A stretch of DNA of 44,103 nucleotides from the NCBI GenBank assembly GCA_959605475.1, contig CAUHFS010000013.1:1-44103 (forward strand), written 5' to 3'. Shown here piece after piece: positions 23,808 through 32,450 of the stretch; position 1 is the first letter of the stretch; each line of letters opens with the position of its first letter. The notes beneath the pieces were generated by a model. That model searched no databases. It saw only the letters and a program-made list of their open reading frames with translations, and had not been told where the DNA came from. A program made the translations under genes and the position numbers. Source of the DNA: an uncultured Collinsella sp. Lineage in GTDB: Bacteria > Actinomycetota > Coriobacteriia > Coriobacteriales > Coriobacteriaceae.

Positions 23808-24746
23808 ATGACAGACATCGTCCGCGTCGAAAACCTCGTCAAGCGCTATGACGACCTTATTGCGCTCGACCACTTTAACCTGAGCATCGCCCCCGGCGAG
23901 ATCTTTGGCCTGCTGGGCCCCAACGGCTCGGGCAAGACCACGTCCATCAACTGCATTTTGCAGCTACTTGCCTACGACAAAGGCACCATCGAGCTGTTCG
24001 GCGAGCCCATGACGCCCGCCCGCTACGACCTCAAGCGCCGCATCGGCGTGGTGCCACAGCAGGTGGCGGCGTTCGACGAGCTCACGGTGCGCGAGAACAT
24101 CGACTATTTCTGCAGTCTTTACGTCAACGACCGCAAGCGCCGCCGCGCGCTGGTGGACGAGGCGATCGACTTTGTCGGGCTGGGCGACTTTACCAAGTTT
24201 CGTCCCGGCAAGCTTTCGGGCGGACTGGCGCGCCGCCTCAACATTGCCTGCGGCATCGCGCACAAGCCCGAGCTCATCTTTTTTGACGAGCCCACGGTGG
24301 CGGTCGACCCGCAGAGCCGCAACGCCATCCTGGAGGGCATCTGCCGCCTGCGCGACGAGGGCGCCACAGTGGTGTATACCAGCCATTACATGGAGGAAGT
24401 CGAGCAGATTTGCAGCCGCATCATGATCATGGACGGCGGCCGTGTGCTGGCGCAGGGCACCAACGACGAGCTCAAGCGCATGATCCAGATGGGCGAGCGC
24501 GTGACTGTCGAGGTCGGCGCCGTCGAGGCCGCCACGGTCGAGCGGCTGCGCGCTCTCGAGCACGTGCTTTCGGTCGAGCTGTCCGGCGGCGAACTCGTCT
24601 GCACCTGCGAGGCGAGCCCGCACAACCTGGTGGACATCCTCGACACGCTGCGCGCCGCCGACGTGGCGCTCGGCCGCGTGTGGAGCGAGCCGCCGACTCT
24701 CAACGACGTGTTCCTCGAGATCACCGGCCGCGAGCTGCGCGACTAG
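23808..24746 (+). CDS. ABC-2 exporter ATP-binding protein
   Basis: This 312-residue ATPase energises the two membrane proteins that follow. The motifs are complete: Walker A GPNGSGKT (residues 37-44), Q loop VVPQQ, signature KLSGGLARR, Walker B LIFFDEPTVAVDP and the switch histidine in YTSHYMEE. After about residue 220 a C-terminal domain of the DrrA/CcmA type follows (TLNDVFLEITGREL at the end). The start at 23808 is preferred over an upstream extension because GAAGGG lies 7 bases before it. It is the first gene of a three-gene unit, with 9 bases to the next, and is divergent from the two-component genes. Family members export drugs, lipids or peptides; the substrate is unknown. Confidence 0.94.
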   Translation: MTDIVRVENLVKRYDDLIALDHFNLSIAPGEIFGLLGPNGSGKTTSINCILQLLAYDKGTIELFGEPMTPARYDLKRRIGVVPQQVAAFDELTVRENIDYFCSLYVNDRKRRRALVDEAIDFVGLGDFTKFRPGKLSGGLARRLNIACGIAHKPELIFFDEPTVAVDPQSRNAILEGICRLRDEGATVVYTSHYMEEVEQICSRIMIMDGGRVLAQGTNDELKRMIQMGERVTVEVGAVEAATVERLRALEHVLSVELSGGELVCTCEASPHNLVDILDTLRAADVALGRVWSEPPTLNDVFLEITGRELRD

Positions 24747-24755
24747 GGGGCGGCC

Positions 24756-25943
24756 ATGTTCAACACTATCATCACCACGCTCAAGACGCTATTGCGTCGG
24801 CCGAGCACGTGGGTTTGGGGCGCGGTCTTTCCCATTGCGCTTTCCACGATGTTCATGTTTATGTTTGCGAACCTCAGCTCCGACGGCAAGGTCGACCCGG
24901 TGCCGGTGGCCGTTGTCGCTGACGAAGCCTGGGGCGCTTCGTCCTTTAAGGACGTGGCGACGTCGCTTGCCAAGGAAGGCGACGATCAACTGCTCGAGAT
25001 TCACGAGTGCGAGGATGTGGACGCCGCGAACCGTGCGCTCAAGTCCGGCGAGGTCGCGGGCATCTATACGGTCGACGCTGCGGGCACGCCCAAGCTCACG
25101 CTGCTCTCGAGCTATGACGGCTCGCGTGCTTCGTCGGTGCTCACCGACCGCAGCATCCTTGAGACGGTGGCAAGCTCGTATACGCAAAACGCCGAGCTCA
25201 TGGCCCAGATTGCTCAAGATGACCCGGCGGCGCTCGCCGATCCGGAGGCGGTTGCGCGCGCCCTGTCGCTCGAGGGCGGCACCCGTCGTGTGAGCCTGAC
25301 GCGCACCACGCCCGACGGCACGACCATTTACTACTACGCGCTCTTTGGTCTGGTCGCGATGATGTCTGCCGAGTTTGCCGCCTTGAGCGTCGTCGGCCTG
25401 CAGCCCAATCTGTCGGGCCTTGGCGCGCGTCGCTGCGTGGGTGGCCTTTCCAAGACGGCGTCGCTAGCCGGCATCTTTGTCGGCTCGTGGCTGGTTTCCT
25501 TTGCCTCGATGGCGGTCGCGATTGGCTACGTGCGCCTAGTCGTTGGCGTCGACTTTGGCGGGCGCGAGGGGCTGTGCCTGCTGGGCGGTGCTGCATCCGC
25601 GCTTGCCGCCACGGGCCTGGGGCTCTTTGTGGGCACGCTTCCCGTTAAGGGTGGCAAGGCGTCCAAGTCGGGCATCCTCACGGGCTTTGCCAGCACGTGC
25701 GCCCTGTTCGCCGGCCTCTACGGCGAGCCGGCGATGGCACTTGCCGACGACGTCGCCCGCGCCTGCCCGGCCGAGTGCTGGCTCAATCCCGTCAAGCTTA
25801 TCTGCGACATGTTCAACCGCCTGTATTTCTTTGAGGACCTGGGCCCCTTTGCCGTTCGCGCCGGCGCGCTGGTCCTGATGGCGCTGCTGTTCGTTGCCGC
25901 CGCCACGCTGATCTTTGGAAGGAGCCGCTATGAGCACCTTTAA
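24756..25943 (+). CDS. ABC-2 type permease, first subunit
   Basis: This 395-residue membrane protein has the ABC-2 layout: one N-terminal transmembrane helix (about residues 20-40), a large extracytoplasmic region (about 45-180) and then five or more helices to the C-terminus. The outer region starts with DPVPVAVVADEAWG, the pattern of the YhgE/DrrB-like group. It ends with the short cytoplasmic tail GRSRYEHL. It lies 9 bases after the ATPase gene, and its last 14 bases overlap the next gene. With the second permease it should form a heterodimeric channel. Confidence 0.88.
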   Translation: MFNTIITTLKTLLRRPSTWVWGAVFPIALSTMFMFMFANLSSDGKVDPVPVAVVADEAWGASSFKDVATSLAKEGDDQLLEIHECEDVDAANRALKSGEVAGIYTVDAAGTPKLTLLSSYDGSRASSVLTDRSILETVASSYTQNAELMAQIAQDDPAALADPEAVARALSLEGGTRRVSLTRTTPDGTTIYYYALFGLVAMMSAEFAALSVVGLQPNLSGLGARRCVGGLSKTASLAGIFVGSWLVSFASMAVAIGYVRLVVGVDFGGREGLCLLGGAASALAATGLGLFVGTLPVKGGKASKSGILTGFASTCALFAGLYGEPAMALADDVARACPAECWLNPVKLICDMFNRLYFFEDLGPFAVRAGALVLMALLFVAAATLIFGRSRYEHL

Positions 25944-27135
25944 GACCGCGCTTCGCATGGCGCTGGCGCACCCGTTCTACCTGCTCATCTATACGGTGTT
26001 CATCTCGCTCATGGGCGTATTCATCGCGGCCTCGGTGAGCTGGAACTCGTCGCAGCTTACCGAGTACGAGCCCTACGACACCAACGTGATCGTGGTCGAC
26101 CGCGACAATAGCGACCTTTCGCGGGCGCTTACCAAGCACCTGGGCTCACGCTTTGACCTGGTCACGGGCGTTGGTGACGATACGTACGACCTTGCGGATG
26201 CGCTCGCCAAGAGCAACAGCGCCAAGGGCAGCGCCGACTGCGTGTTCTTTATCCCGGAGGGGTTTGAGGACGACCTCGTTGCGGCCGCCCGTGCGGGGGA
26301 GGCCCTGCCCAAACTCGACGTGACCTACGGTGCCGGCACCATGGCGGCTGCGCTTTCGTCTGCCGAGGCCTCGCGCTGGATCTCGCTCGCGGGTGCTGCG
26401 GCGGCACTTGAACCCGTTGCCTCCAACGGTGACGTTGCCAAGGCGGCCGAGCATGCGGCCGCAAAGCGCGCGGAGGTCCAGATCGAGCAGGTCAAGGTTG
26501 ACTCGACTGCCGCCGCTACACTCAAGTCGTACTTCAACTTTGGTGCGTACGCGATCATCTCGTCGGTCATCGTGTCGGTGGGATTGGTGTTCTCGGGCAT
26601 GAACGAGCCCGAGCGCGTGCGCCGCATGGAGGCCGGCCCGGTCTCCGGGCGTCAGCGCTCGCTTGCCGTGTTTGCGGCCGCCGCCGTGATGACCGTCTGC
26701 ATCTGGTTTGTGTCGAGCATGATGGGCGTCGTGGGCTTTGCCGGAGCGGTTGCCGAGGTCGGCGCGGGTCGTGTGTGCCTGGCGCTGGCGGCGACGTTTG
26801 CCCTGGCGTGCACGCCTCTGGCCGTTGGCTTTACGCTGTCGAGCTTGGGCGCACGCGAGGAACTGCTCAACGGCGTGGGCAACTTACTCGGCATGCTCAT
26901 GACGTTTTTGGGCGGCGCCTGGATGCCGCTGTCGCTCATGGGCTCGGCCGTGCAGACCGCGGCGCATTTTGTGCCGACGTTTTGGGTGAACGATGCGATT
27001 GGCAAGGCGCTCGCCGCAGACCTGACGTCCACCGTGCTGGGCGACATCGCCTGCGATCTGGGCGTCACGGTGCTCTTTGCCGCGGCCATCGCCGCCGTAG
27101 GCCTAGCCCTCGCGCACAACAAATCCCGCGCCTAG
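25930..27135 (+). CDS. ABC-2 type permease, second subunit
   Basis: This 401-residue protein is a distant paralogue of the preceding permease with the same plan: helix 1 (FYLLIYTVFISLMGVFIAA), an outer domain that begins EYEPYDTNVIVVDRD, and a C-terminal bundle of about five helices starting near residue 195. The start at 25930 is chosen because GGAAGGAG lies 5 bases upstream, inside the preceding gene; the overlap is 14 bases. It is the last gene of the exporter unit. Five bases after its stop codon a GGGGAC-type repeat begins. Confidence 0.88.
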   Translation: MSTFKTALRMALAHPFYLLIYTVFISLMGVFIAASVSWNSSQLTEYEPYDTNVIVVDRDNSDLSRALTKHLGSRFDLVTGVGDDTYDLADALAKSNSAKGSADCVFFIPEGFEDDLVAAARAGEALPKLDVTYGAGTMAAALSSAEASRWISLAGAAAALEPVASNGDVAKAAEHAAAKRAEVQIEQVKVDSTAAATLKSYFNFGAYAIISSVIVSVGLVFSGMNEPERVRRMEAGPVSGRQRSLAVFAAAAVMTVCIWFVSSMMGVVGFAGAVAEVGAGRVCLALAATFALACTPLAVGFTLSSLGAREELLNGVGNLLGMLMTFLGGAWMPLSLMGSAVQTAAHFVPTFWVNDAIGKALAADLTSTVLGDIACDLGVTVLFAAAIAAVGLALAHNKSRA

Positions 27136-27140
27136 CCACC

Positions 27141-27312
27141 TAGTCATTGGGGACGTTCTTAAACGACTAGTCATCGGGGACAGTCTTTGCCGATTCGCCG
27201 GTCCGCCGGTCGGGTTGGCAAGGACTGTCCCAATATGCCGGCCTCTGGGACCACTCATTGGGGACAGACTTAAATGAGCGATTTCACTCATTTAAGTCTG
27301 TCCCCAATGAGT
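27141..27312. repeat. GGGGAC-type repeat cluster F1
   Basis: The cluster starts TAGTCATTGGGGACGTTCTT (27141-27160) and carries further ATCGGGGACAGTCTTTGCC and GGCAAGGACTGTCC segments that can pair. It ends with a perfect 26-bp hairpin (27253-27278 with 27287-27312, outer end ACTCATTGGGGACAG, 8-base loop). Closely similar sequence is at 30804-30912 and an inverted 20-base piece at 39395-39414. The pattern resembles REP elements mobilised by REP-associated tyrosine transposases; no such transposase is in the window. The remaining bases up to 27418 hold a TACTAT (27372-27377), a possible -10 for the next gene. Confidence 0.8.
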
Positions 27313-27418
27313 ACCCAACGACTAGTTTGGAAAAAATCGCGCCTGTCGCTTAAAAATAGTTCGCCTGGGTTTACTATTAGCCTAGAAAAGTATCAGCAGG
27401 CTAACAACGGGGAATAGT

Positions 27419-28285
27419 ATGGCGACAAAGCAGGCCTATGTCCAGGTCAAAGGGCTCAAGAAACACTATGGCGACGGTGATGCGCGCCTGACGGTACTCG
27501 ATGGCATCGACACGTCCATCAACCGCGGCGAGATCTGCGTCATGCTGGGGCCCTCGGGCTCGGGCAAGTCGACCTTTCTCAACCTGATCGGCGGCCTGGA
27601 GGATGCCGACGGCGGCTCTATCATGGTAGACGGCTGCGACCTCACGGTGCTCAAGCCGGCCGATCTGGGCGAGTACCGCCGCCGCGAGCTGGGCTTTGTC
27701 TTCCAGTTCTACAACCTGGTGCCCGACCTTACCATCAAGGAAAACATCGAGGTCACGGCGCACCTGTCCAAAAACCCGCTCGACGTCGACGACCTGCTGC
27801 GCTCGCTGGGCCTGTACGAGCACCGCAACAAGTTCCCGCGCCAGGTCTCGGGCGGCCAGCAGCAGCGCTGCGCCATCGGCCGTGCGCTCGTCAAAAACCC
27901 GGGCCTCTTGCTCTGCGATGAGCCAACGGGCGCGCTCGACTATAAGACGTCCAAGGAAATCTTGCAGCTTATGGAGGATGTCAATCACGAGTACGGCTGC
28001 ACCATCATCATTGTCACCCACAATGCCGCCTCGCGCGCATGGCCAATCGCGTGCTGCGCCTGCGCGACGGGCGCATCGTCGAGGATGAGCTCAACGAGTC
28101 GCCCGTTGCGGCCGCCGAGCTCGATTGGTAGGCGGCGCCATGACACCTCTCGCAAAACGTCTCCCGCGCGAGCTGCGCCGCAATATCGGCAAGTACCTGG
28201 GCATCTTTTTGCTTATGTGCGGAAGCATCGCCCTTACCTCGGGCTTTTTGCTCGCAGCGCATTCCATCGGCTGCCTTATCGATGA
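27419..28285 (+). CDS. ABC transporter ATP-binding protein (MacB/LolD type), frameshifted near its C-terminus
   Basis: The ATPase core is intact: Walker A GPSGSGKST (residues 44-52), VFQFYNLVPDLT, signature VSGGQQQRCAIGRAL, Walker B LLLCDEPTGALD and the switch histidine in IVTHNAAS. Past that point the frame as read gives an Arg/Pro/Ser-rich tail of about 85 residues running 146 bases into the next gene. The -1 frame instead gives MANRVLRLRDGRIVEDEL, the normal end of this family, with a stop at 28129-28131, 8 bases before the permease start. One base appears to be missing at about 28031-28040 (a normal frame would read GCGCC before ATGGCC). It may be a true mutation, leaving a still plausible ATPase, or a sequencing error. 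No slippery heptamer is present. Confidence 0.85.
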   Translation: MATKQAYVQVKGLKKHYGDGDARLTVLDGIDTSINRGEICVMLGPSGSGKSTFLNLIGGLEDADGGSIMVDGCDLTVLKPADLGEYRRRELGFVFQFYNLVPDLTIKENIEVTAHLSKNPLDVDDLLRSLGLYEHRNKFPRQVSGGQQQRCAIGRALVKNPGLLLCDEPTGALDYKTSKEILQLMEDVNHEYGCTIIIVTHNAASRAWPIACCACATGASSRMSSTSRPLRPPSSIGRRRHDTSRKTSPARAAPQYRQVPGHLFAYVRKHRPYLGLFARSAFHRLPYR

Positions 28286-30806
28286 CATGCGCGATGCGTA
28301 CACGATTGAGGACGGCCGCGTGACCACCTCCTTCGAGGCCACCAAAGATCAGCTCAAGGCGGCCGAGGATGCAGCCGGCGACGTCGGCGGTGTCACGCTC
28401 TACAAGAATTTCTCCATCGACGCCATCATCAAAAAGACCGCCGGCGACGACGGCACCAAGCGCACACTGCGCACCTATGCGCACCGCACCGAGGTCGATA
28501 TCGCGTCCTACTGCGAAGGCAAACAGCCCAAGGCAGACGACGAGGTGGCCATCGACCGTGTCTTTGCCACCAACAACGACCTCGCCGTGGGCGATAAGGT
28601 CGAGCTTGAGGGCCGCACCTACATCATCTGCGGCATCATGACCCAGCCCGATAGCCAGGCGCTGTTCCTCAACAACTCGGACTTTACGGTGAACACCATC
28701 ACGTACGGCGTGGCCGAGGTCACCGATGGCGGCTTTGCCGCGCTCGAAGATGCCGGCGGCGCACCCGCCTACACCTACTCCTTCACCTTTACCGATCGCG
28801 ACCTCCCCACCGCGGACCGCATCGACGTCGAGCAAGGTATGGTCGAGGCACTGACCGACGCCGATGCGCGCGTGGACGATCTGATCGACGCCGATTCCAA
28901 TCAGGGCATTGGCTATGCGCGCGATGACGTGGACGGCGACTCCATGATGTGGATGACGCTGCTCGACATCATCATCGTGATCATGGCGTTCGTCTTTGTG
29001 GTCCTTACCGACGCCACCATCGAGGAGGAGAGCGCCATCATCGGCACGCTGCTCGCCAGCGGCTATCGCCGTCGCGAGATCGTGCTGCACTACCTGGCAC
29101 TTCCCGCTGCCGTGGGCGTGCTCGCGGCATTTTTGGGCACCGCGCTCGGCGTTGCGTTCTTTACCGAGCCCATGCGCGGTCTCTACTACGGCTCGTACAG
29201 TCTGCCGCCCTTCCAGATGTATTGGAGCTGGGAGATCTTTGTGAAGTGTGCCGTGGTCCCCGCCGCCGCGCTCATCCTTATCACGCTGATGGGTCTGCTC
29301 CGCAAAATGGGCAAGACGCCGCTGCAGTTCCTTCGTCACGAGGCGAGCGGCAAATCGGGCACCAAGCGCGGCCTGCAGCTGCCGGAGCGCATGGGCTTTG
29401 TCTCGCGCTTCCGCCTGCGCGTTTTCCTGCGCAACCTGGGCAACTTCGCCACGCTCTTCGTGGGCATTGCATTCGCCTCGCTGCTGCTGCTCTTTGGCCT
29501 GGCGATTCTGCCCACGATGACGCACTACGCGGACAACCTCGAGACAAGCCTGGTCGCCGAGCACCAGTACACGCTCAAGGCGCCGCTGGAGCTCGAGGGC
29601 ACTGTCGAGGAGCGCGAGCAGTGGTCGGCGCTCGAGCGCTTGCAGTCGGTTGACGGCGCGCTGCTTTCCGCCGCTCAGGATGCCGATGACGAGCTTGACG
29701 ACGCGGCCGATGCGGCGCAGGCGGCAGCCGATGCCGCGGCCGCATCTCCGTCTGCCGAGAGCCTGGCCGCAGCGCAGGATGTGCTTGCCAAGGTCCAGGA
29801 CAAGAAGGATGTGCTCTACGCACGCCTTGACGATCTTGCCGATGCTCTCGGCTGCGACCGCGACGAGGCTATCGACCTGATTGACAAGGCCTCTAAGATC
29901 GACACCGACAACGACGCCATCCACCCGGTCAATACGACCGACAACGGTGCGGGCACAATTGCGCAGACCGAGAAATATGCCGTTTACCAGCTGCAATACG
30001 ACCGCGGCGATGGTAATGGCGAGGAGACGATTTCCGTCTACGGCATCTCGCCCGATTCGCGCTATTGGAAAGACCTCAACGTTGGCGATGAGCGCGTCGT
30101 CTTTGGCGGCGGCCTGCTCGACAAGTTTGGCTGGAGCGAGGGCCAGAAGGTCACGCTCATCGACAAGTACGAGGGGGAGCATTATTCCCTTGAGTACGCG
30201 GGCAAGGACTGTGCCTGGGGCTCCAAGTCGGACATGAATATCTATATGAGTATCGACGACTTTAACGAGCTGTTCGGCAACGACGCCGCCTACTTTAACG
30301 GCCATGTGAGCGACGAGAAGCTCGACCTCGATGCTCGTTACTTTGCCGGCGACACCACGCCCGACGACATGCGGGCCGTGGGCGACCAGTTCATCGGCAT
30401 GATGAGCAAAATGATCGGAATGATGATCGGGCTCGCGGTGTTTATCTTCCTGCTGTTTATGTACCTGCTGACCAAGGCGGTGATCGACCACAGCGCCCGT
30501 TCGATCAGCTACATGAAAGTCTTTGGCTATCGCGATAGCGAGATCTCGCATCTGTACATCCGCTCGATCACGCTGTGCGTGGCGGCGTCGCTCGTGCTGA
30601 GCCTGCCGGTCATTATTGGCTCGCTCACGGCCATCTTCCGCTCGATGCTGCTCGCCTACAACGGCAATATCGAGATCTACGTGCCCGCTTGGTCCATGGC
30701 TGCATGCATCGGCATCGGCTTTGCGACCTACCTGGTCGTGGCGCTGCTGCACACGCGCTCTATCAAGCGCGTCAGCCTGGCCGAAGCCCTCAAGGTGCAG
30801 GAGTAG
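28140..30806 (+). CDS. FtsX/MacB-type ABC permease, two-module
   Basis: This 888-residue membrane protein has a first helix at about residues 18-42, an outer domain, a first FtsX module (about 268-400, with SAIIGTLLASGYRRREIVLH), a central helix pair near 430-460, a large Ala/Asp-rich outer segment with coiled-coil character (about 475-760) and a second FtsX module to the end (SISYMKVFGYRDSEISHLY). Such proteins do not carry substrate through a pore in the usual way but transmit ATP-driven movement to the outer face, for lipoprotein or peptide removal or cell-wall hydrolase control. The ATG at 28140 is used because the protein then starts MTPLAKRLPRELRRN; the SD is weak. The stop codon TAG is the first three bases of repeat F2. 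Confidence 0.9.
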   Translation: MTPLAKRLPRELRRNIGKYLGIFLLMCGSIALTSGFLLAAHSIGCLIDDMRDAYTIEDGRVTTSFEATKDQLKAAEDAAGDVGGVTLYKNFSIDAIIKKTAGDDGTKRTLRTYAHRTEVDIASYCEGKQPKADDEVAIDRVFATNNDLAVGDKVELEGRTYIICGIMTQPDSQALFLNNSDFTVNTITYGVAEVTDGGFAALEDAGGAPAYTYSFTFTDRDLPTADRIDVEQGMVEALTDADARVDDLIDADSNQGIGYARDDVDGDSMMWMTLLDIIIVIMAFVFVVLTDATIEEESAIIGTLLASGYRRREIVLHYLALPAAVGVLAAFLGTALGVAFFTEPMRGLYYGSYSLPPFQMYWSWEIFVKCAVVPAAALILITLMGLLRKMGKTPLQFLRHEASGKSGTKRGLQLPERMGFVSRFRLRVFLRNLGNFATLFVGIAFASLLLLFGLAILPTMTHYADNLETSLVAEHQYTLKAPLELEGTVEEREQWSALERLQSVDGALLSAAQDADDELDDAADAAQAAADAAAASPSAESLAAAQDVLAKVQDKKDVLYARLDDLADALGCDRDEAIDLIDKASKIDTDNDAIHPVNTTDNGAGTIAQTEKYAVYQLQYDRGDGNGEETISVYGISPDSRYWKDLNVGDERVVFGGGLLDKFGWSEGQKVTLIDKYEGEHYSLEYAGKDCAWGSKSDMNIYMSIDDFNELFGNDAAYFNGHVSDEKLDLDARYFAGDTTPDDMRAVGDQFIGMMSKMIGMMIGLAVFIFLLFMYLLTKAVIDHSARSISYMKVFGYRDSEISHLYIRSITLCVAASLVLSLPVIIGSLTAIFRSMLLAYNGNIEIYVPAWSMAACIGIGFATYLVVALLHTRSIKRVSLAEALKVQE

Positions 30807-30912
30807 TCATTGGGGACGTTCTTAAACGACTAGTCGTTGGGGACAGTCTTTGTCGGATCGCCGGCTCGCTGGCCGGGCGGCAAGCACTCATTTAAGTCTG
30901 TCCCCAATGAGT
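30804..30912. repeat. GGGGAC-type repeat F2
   Basis: About 50 bases from 30804 match F1 (27141 onward) nearly identically and in the same direction, and 30886-30912 repeats the F1 hairpin arm ACTCATTTAAGTCTGTCCCC. The middle of F1 is missing. The stop codon of the upstream permease lies inside this repeat. F1 and F2 bracket the two-gene ABC module as direct repeats. Confidence 0.8.
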
Positions 30913-30920
30913 GCCTGTGC

Positions 30921-30951
30921 TTGACTTCAACCCCACTTCAACGGGTACCAT
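30921..30951 (+). promoter_or_regulatory. Probable promoter for the DUF362 gene
   Basis: TTGACT (30921-30926) and TACCAT (30946-30951) are 19 bases apart, directly behind F2 and about 43 bases upstream of the ATG. The -35 is good; the spacing is longer than ideal. Confidence 0.45.
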
Positions 30952-30993
30952 CCTCTATGTCTGTAACGCCATATAGACCGAGGGGATAGATCT

Positions 30994-32199
30994 ATGACCG
31001 CAACCGCACCCGCAGCACCGGCAAAGGTGTACTTCACCAACCTGCGCACGCATGCTCGCGAGAGCCAGCTCGACAAGCTCAAGCGCCTCATCCGCCGCGC
31101 TGGTATCGAGCGGATCGACTTTGAGAACAAGTTTGTCGCCATCAAGATTCACTTTGGTGAGCTGGGCAACCTGAGCTTTTTGCGCCCCAACTACGCCCGA
31201 GCCGTCGCGGACGTCGTGAAGGAGCTGGGCGGCAAGCCCTTCCTTACCGACTGCAACACGCTCTATGTGGGTAGCCGCAAAAATGCGCTCGAGCACATCG
31301 ACACCGCCTACCAGAACGGCTTTACCCCGTACGCCACGGGCTGCCAGATCATCATCGCCGACGGCCTCAAGGGCACCGACGAGGCGCTCGTCCCGGTCGA
31401 GGGCGGCGAGTACGTGCGCGAGGCAAAGATCGGCCAGGCACTCATGGATGCCGACATCGTGATTAGCCTCACCCACTTTAAGGGCCATGAGCAGGCCGGC
31501 TTTGGCGGTGCCATGAAGAACCTGGGTATGGGCGGCGGTAGCCGTGCCGGCAAGATGGAGCAGCACGCCGCTGGCAAGCCGAGCGTCGATACCACCAACT
31601 GCGTTGGCTGCCGTGCCTGCGAGAAGATATGCGCGCACAGCGCCATCACGTTTGACGGTACGCGTGAGCGCGAGCTTGCCAACGGCAGCACTCGCACGGT
31701 TCACGTGGCTGCCATCGACCACGATCGCTGCGTGGGCTGCGGACGCTGCATTGCGGCGTGCAACCAGGACTGCATCAAGCCCGACTATGATGCCGCGGCC
31801 GACGTACTCAACTACAAGATCGCCGAGTACACCAAAGCCGTCGTCGACGGCCGCCCGAGCTTCCACATCTCGCTTGCCATGGATATCAGCCCCAACTGCG
31901 ACTGCCATCCCGAAAACGACACGCCTATCGTCAACGATATCGGCATGTTCGCGAGCTTCGACCCGGTCGCCATCGATCAGGCCTGTGCCGATGCCGTCCT
32001 GGCATCCGAGCCGCTGCCTAACACCGAGCTTACCGACAGCGCGGCCAAGATGGAGCATAATCACGAGCATCTGGAGGGCGAGCAGGCCAAGGATCCCTTC
32101 TGCATCACGCATCCCGACACCGACTGGCGCGCGTGCATCGCGCATGCCGAGAAGATCGGCCTGGGCACGAGCAAGTACGAGCTCATCGAGGTCAAGTAG
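30994..32199 (+). CDS. DUF362 protein with two [4Fe-4S] ferredoxin motifs
   Basis: This 401-residue cytoplasmic protein belongs to the DUF362 group. The N-terminal two thirds carry the family motifs AIKIHFGELGN, LTDCNTLY and SLTHFKGHEQAGFGGAMKNL. Two cysteine clusters, CVGCRACEKIC (about residue 202) and CVGCGRCIAAC (about 245), should each bind a [4Fe-4S] centre. It ends with a further DUF362 segment (NCDCHPENDTPI, ASFDPVAIDQACADA) that completes the fold. DUF362 ferredoxins are common in anaerobes; their reaction is not established, so an electron-transfer or redox-enzyme role is inferred from the clusters only. GAGGGG lies about 9 bases before the ATG. The gene stands alone between a promoter and a strong terminator. 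Confidence 0.9.
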   Translation: MTATAPAAPAKVYFTNLRTHARESQLDKLKRLIRRAGIERIDFENKFVAIKIHFGELGNLSFLRPNYARAVADVVKELGGKPFLTDCNTLYVGSRKNALEHIDTAYQNGFTPYATGCQIIIADGLKGTDEALVPVEGGEYVREAKIGQALMDADIVISLTHFKGHEQAGFGGAMKNLGMGGGSRAGKMEQHAAGKPSVDTTNCVGCRACEKICAHSAITFDGTRERELANGSTRTVHVAAIDHDRCVGCGRCIAACNQDCIKPDYDAAADVLNYKIAEYTKAVVDGRPSFHISLAMDISPNCDCHPENDTPIVNDIGMFASFDPVAIDQACADAVLASEPLPNTELTDSAAKMEHNHEHLEGEQAKDPFCITHPDTDWRACIAHAEKIGLGTSKYELIEVK

Positions 32200-32246
32200 C
32201 TCTTAGCTATTGGACAAAACAAGCGCCTTTGTGGCGCAAGTCGAGC

Positions 32247-32285
32247 AAAAGCCGCCCGTGAGCACAGCGCCCACGGGCGGCTTTT
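32247..32285. terminator. Bidirectional terminator after the DUF362 gene
   Basis: AAAAGCCGCCCGTG (32247-32260) pairs perfectly with 32272-32285, giving an A-run/T-run flanked 14-bp stem that works on either strand. A smaller hairpin (GCGCC/GGCGC) precedes it at about 32223-32237. Confidence 0.9.
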
Positions 32286-32414
32286 CGGAAGTATGCGGCA
32301 AATTTCGAGACCGCCGAGCACACGACGTTTTTTGGCAACAAAACCCCTGATAAATTGTTGATAAAACTGCGGTCTGGTCGGCAGTTCCAGATTTTGCCGC
32401 ATACTTCCGAAAAT
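32282..32414. repeat. Variable-stem long hairpin VSH-4
   Basis: A perfect 21-bp inverted repeat (32282-32302 and 32394-32414; TTTTCGGAAGTATGCGGCAAA) encloses 91 bases. The stem is unrelated to VSH-1 to VSH-3, but the core has ACAAAACC and GCGGTCTGGTCGG, resembling ACAAAACC and GCGGTTGTGGTCGG in VSH-2. Membership in that family is less certain than for the first three. It lies between the convergent DUF362 and hydrolase genes. Confidence 0.7.
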
Positions 32415-32450
32415 AGGGGGCCAGATAAAGCCCCGGACGTTGCTTTTTGC

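Noticed and set aside
28025..28045. Programmed ribosomal frameshift in the ABC ATPase
   Set aside because: No slippery heptamer or following structure was seen; a lost base or sequencing error is simpler.
28014..30752. 912-codon minus-strand frame
   Set aside because: It is the antisense shadow of the FtsX-type permease, rich in His/Arg/Gly as expected of such shadows.
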